The notes below the pieces were generated by a model. It was not told where the DNA came from. It ran no database searches and saw nothing but the letters and a program-made list of their open reading frames with translations. Source: JACRAR01 sp041674385 (lineage in GTDB: Bacteria; Pseudomonadota; Gammaproteobacteria; Burkholderiales; Rhodocyclaceae). Taken from it: DNA of 26,423 nucleotides. The position numbers and the translations under genes are program-made. The DNA lies in assembly GCA_041674385.1 (NCBI GenBank), contig JBAYVU010000043.1, positions 1-26,423 of the forward strand, written 5' to 3'. Shown here piece after piece: positions 24,985 to 26,423 of this stretch (position 1 is its first letter; each line of letters opens with the position of its first letter).

Positions 24985-26159
24985 GAATGGATTTTCTGCC
25001 TGGCAATCGCATCGACTTGCTGACCAACGGCAACGAATATTTTCCCGCCTTGCTGGCGGCGATCGATGCTGCCGCGATCGAAGTCCACATCGAAACTTAC
25101 ATCTTTGAGAACGATGCCACGGGTCGCCGGGTTGTCGACGCATTGATGAAGGCGGCTCAACGCGGAGTCGCTGTGCGCGTGCTGGTGGACGGCTTTGGTG
25201 CGCATGGTTTCATGTCGGCGATCGGTACCACGCTGATCGCCGCAGGCGTCGAAGTACTGATCTACGGGCCGGATATTTCGCCATACACCTTCCGCCGCCA
25301 TCGCTTGCGCCGGCTACACCGCAAGCTGGCGGCGATCGATGCGCGCATCGCTTTTGTCGGTGGCATCAATATCATTGACGACATGAATGTCGAGAATAAA
25401 CCGACGCAAATACCGCCTCGCTATGACTATGCAGTGCGCATTGAGGGGCCGCTCCTGGCGCCGATTCACGCTTCGATGCGCCATCTCTGGAAACTGGTGG
25501 GCTGGACCAGCTTCCGCCGACGCTACCGGCCGCCGAATTTTCATGCCAGCGCAATGAATGTCTGCGGCGAGGTCACTGCGGCCTTTCTGGTCCGCGACAA
25601 CCTGCGCCACCGCCGCGATGTCGAGGATGCCTATCTGCAAGCCATAACCACCGCACAAGACGAGATATTATTGGCCAGCGCCTATTTCCTGCCCGGTCGG
25701 CGCTTTCGCCAGGCATTGATGACTGCGGCCAAAAGCGGGGTCAAGGTCACGGTACTGCTCCAGGGGCGGGTCGAATATACGCTGCTGCATTACGCGGCTC
25801 AGTCCTTGTATGGTCTCTTGCTGGGGGCGGGAGTGCGCATCTTCGAATATCACCGGAGTTTTTTGCACGCCAAGGTGGCCGTGATCGACGGGCGATGGGC
25901 CACCGTCGGTTCAAGCAACATAGACCCTTTCAGCTTGCTGCTGGCGCGTGAAGCAAACGTGGTGGTGCGCAATTACGGATTTTCCGGTGAGCTCCGTAAC
26001 AGCCTGCAAGCGGCGATGGACGAGGGAGCGCAGGAGGTGCGCAGCGAAGACTGGCAGAAGAAACCGTGGCTGGCCAGAGTGGCAAGCTGGCTGGCGTTCA
26101 TGCTGGTCAGGCTGATGATCGGACTTTCCGGGTCTGCCCAGAAGGAAGCGCCTTTGTAG
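24981..26159 (+). CDS. clsB: Cardiolipin synthase B
   Basis: 392 residues from ATG 24981, overlapping ybhP by ATGA; an upstream in-frame start at 24930 is rejected as it lies inside ybhP. Two phospholipase-D HKD motifs are present: HRKLAAIDARIAFVGG and HAKVAVIDGRWATVGSSN. The C-terminus ends in a hydrophobic stretch (LARVASWLAFMLVRLMIGL) suited to membrane attachment. ClsB makes cardiolipin at the inner membrane. Confidence 0.93.
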   Translation: MRMDFLPGNRIDLLTNGNEYFPALLAAIDAAAIEVHIETYIFENDATGRRVVDALMKAAQRGVAVRVLVDGFGAHGFMSAIGTTLIAAGVEVLIYGPDISPYTFRRHRLRRLHRKLAAIDARIAFVGGINIIDDMNVENKPTQIPPRYDYAVRIEGPLLAPIHASMRHLWKLVGWTSFRRRYRPPNFHASAMNVCGEVTAAFLVRDNLRHRRDVEDAYLQAITTAQDEILLASAYFLPGRRFRQALMTAAKSGVKVTVLLQGRVEYTLLHYAAQSLYGLLLGAGVRIFEYHRSFLHAKVAVIDGRWATVGSSNIDPFSLLLAREANVVVRNYGFSGELRNSLQAAMDEGAQEVRSEDWQKKPWLARVASWLAFMLVRLMIGLSGSAQKEAPL

Positions 26160-26220
26160 CAGGGGATAAACTACAGACCGGTTAGCGGAACGACTCCGAT
26201 ATGCGACCTGCCTTGTACTA

Positions 26221-26423
26221 GGGCGTGTTCTCAATTAATCGACGTGTGCGAACGAGACAGATGGCCCCCAGTGCAAGGCACGAGCGACGCCGTTGGGTTA
26301 TTCCCAATCAGGAGCGAGCAACGCCGCAATGGGGGCCATCTGCCTCGTTCCCTTCGGGTTGCTGTCAAATGCGGCGTCCGCTTTGTTGCTCGTCTCGTCA
26401 AGGGGGATGGCCATTGACTTCGA
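26221..26423. mobile_element. Probable end of a second mobile element, with long inverted repeats
   Basis: The arm at 26251-26270 (AACGAGACAGATGGCCCCCA) recurs inverted at 26330-26349 with 19 of 20 identical, and the hairpin TTGGG/CCCAA (26293-26307) sits inside. CTAG followed by GGGCGTGTTC (26218-26230) looks like an IS end with its target. On the minus strand a frame is open from the window edge to a TAA at 26298, but I do not recognise its 41 residues. The rest lies outside. Confidence 0.4.

Noticed and set aside
1..26423. CRISPR array
   Set aside because: No series of regularly spaced direct repeats. The repeats at 6199-6573 are inverted pairs, not an array.
1..26423. tRNA or rRNA genes, including a tRNA as integration site of the island
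   Set aside because: No cloverleaf with a TTCGA-type arm or rRNA sequence was noticed by eye; a tRNA search program would be decisive.

Overview
The window reads as a chromosomal segment of a betaproteobacterium. Supporting signs are a monofunctional BirA followed by a type III pantothenate kinase (CoaX), ZapD/YacG beside CoaE, a DUF815 ATPase followed by a fused Nudix/ThiE-like protein, a YbhP-ClsB pair, and a full NtrB/NtrC/GlnA/Amt nitrogen set. A Rhodocyclales or Nitrosomonadales type of genome is my guess; no rRNA or tRNA is present to settle it.

Region 1 (1-6600) is accessory DNA and visibly more AT-rich than the rest. It starts with the last codons of an integrase-type transposase and its element end. 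A four-gene leftward operon follows: a ParB-fold protein, a SNF2-type helicase, a winged-helix plus DUF3883 (PD-(D/E)XK-like) protein, and a D12-class adenine DNA methyltransferase. The genes overlap one another by 4 to about 25 bases. The set looks like an ATP-dependent restriction-modification or anti-phage system. I cannot match it to a named system, and it is the strongest candidate for something undescribed. Between it and the core genome lies about 1.1 kb holding a terminator-like hairpin, one possible small gene, and a roughly 350-bp element with 33-bp inverted repeats next to a 28-bp recombinase-site-like palindrome.

Region 2 (6600-22600) is core genome, mostly leftward: amt, mltA, then rightward DUF815-mutT/thiE, then leftward yacG-zapD-coaE, a SPOR-like protein, a TrpB2-type enzyme, coaX-birA-ntrC-ntrB, a DUF4124 protein, glnA and a CDF metal transporter. 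The amt and glnA genes each have a sigma-54 -24/-12 promoter with NtrC-type sites centred at the same predicted distances (-97 and -128). The NtrB/NtrC pair that would drive them lies in the same window. Ammonium uptake, glutamine synthesis and their control therefore form one visible regulon.

Region 3 (22600-26160) runs rightward: a rhodanese, then the overlapping genes nadA (NAD synthesis), ybhP-like and clsB (cardiolipin synthesis). The right edge (26220-26423) contains long inverted repeats and probably the end of a second mobile element.
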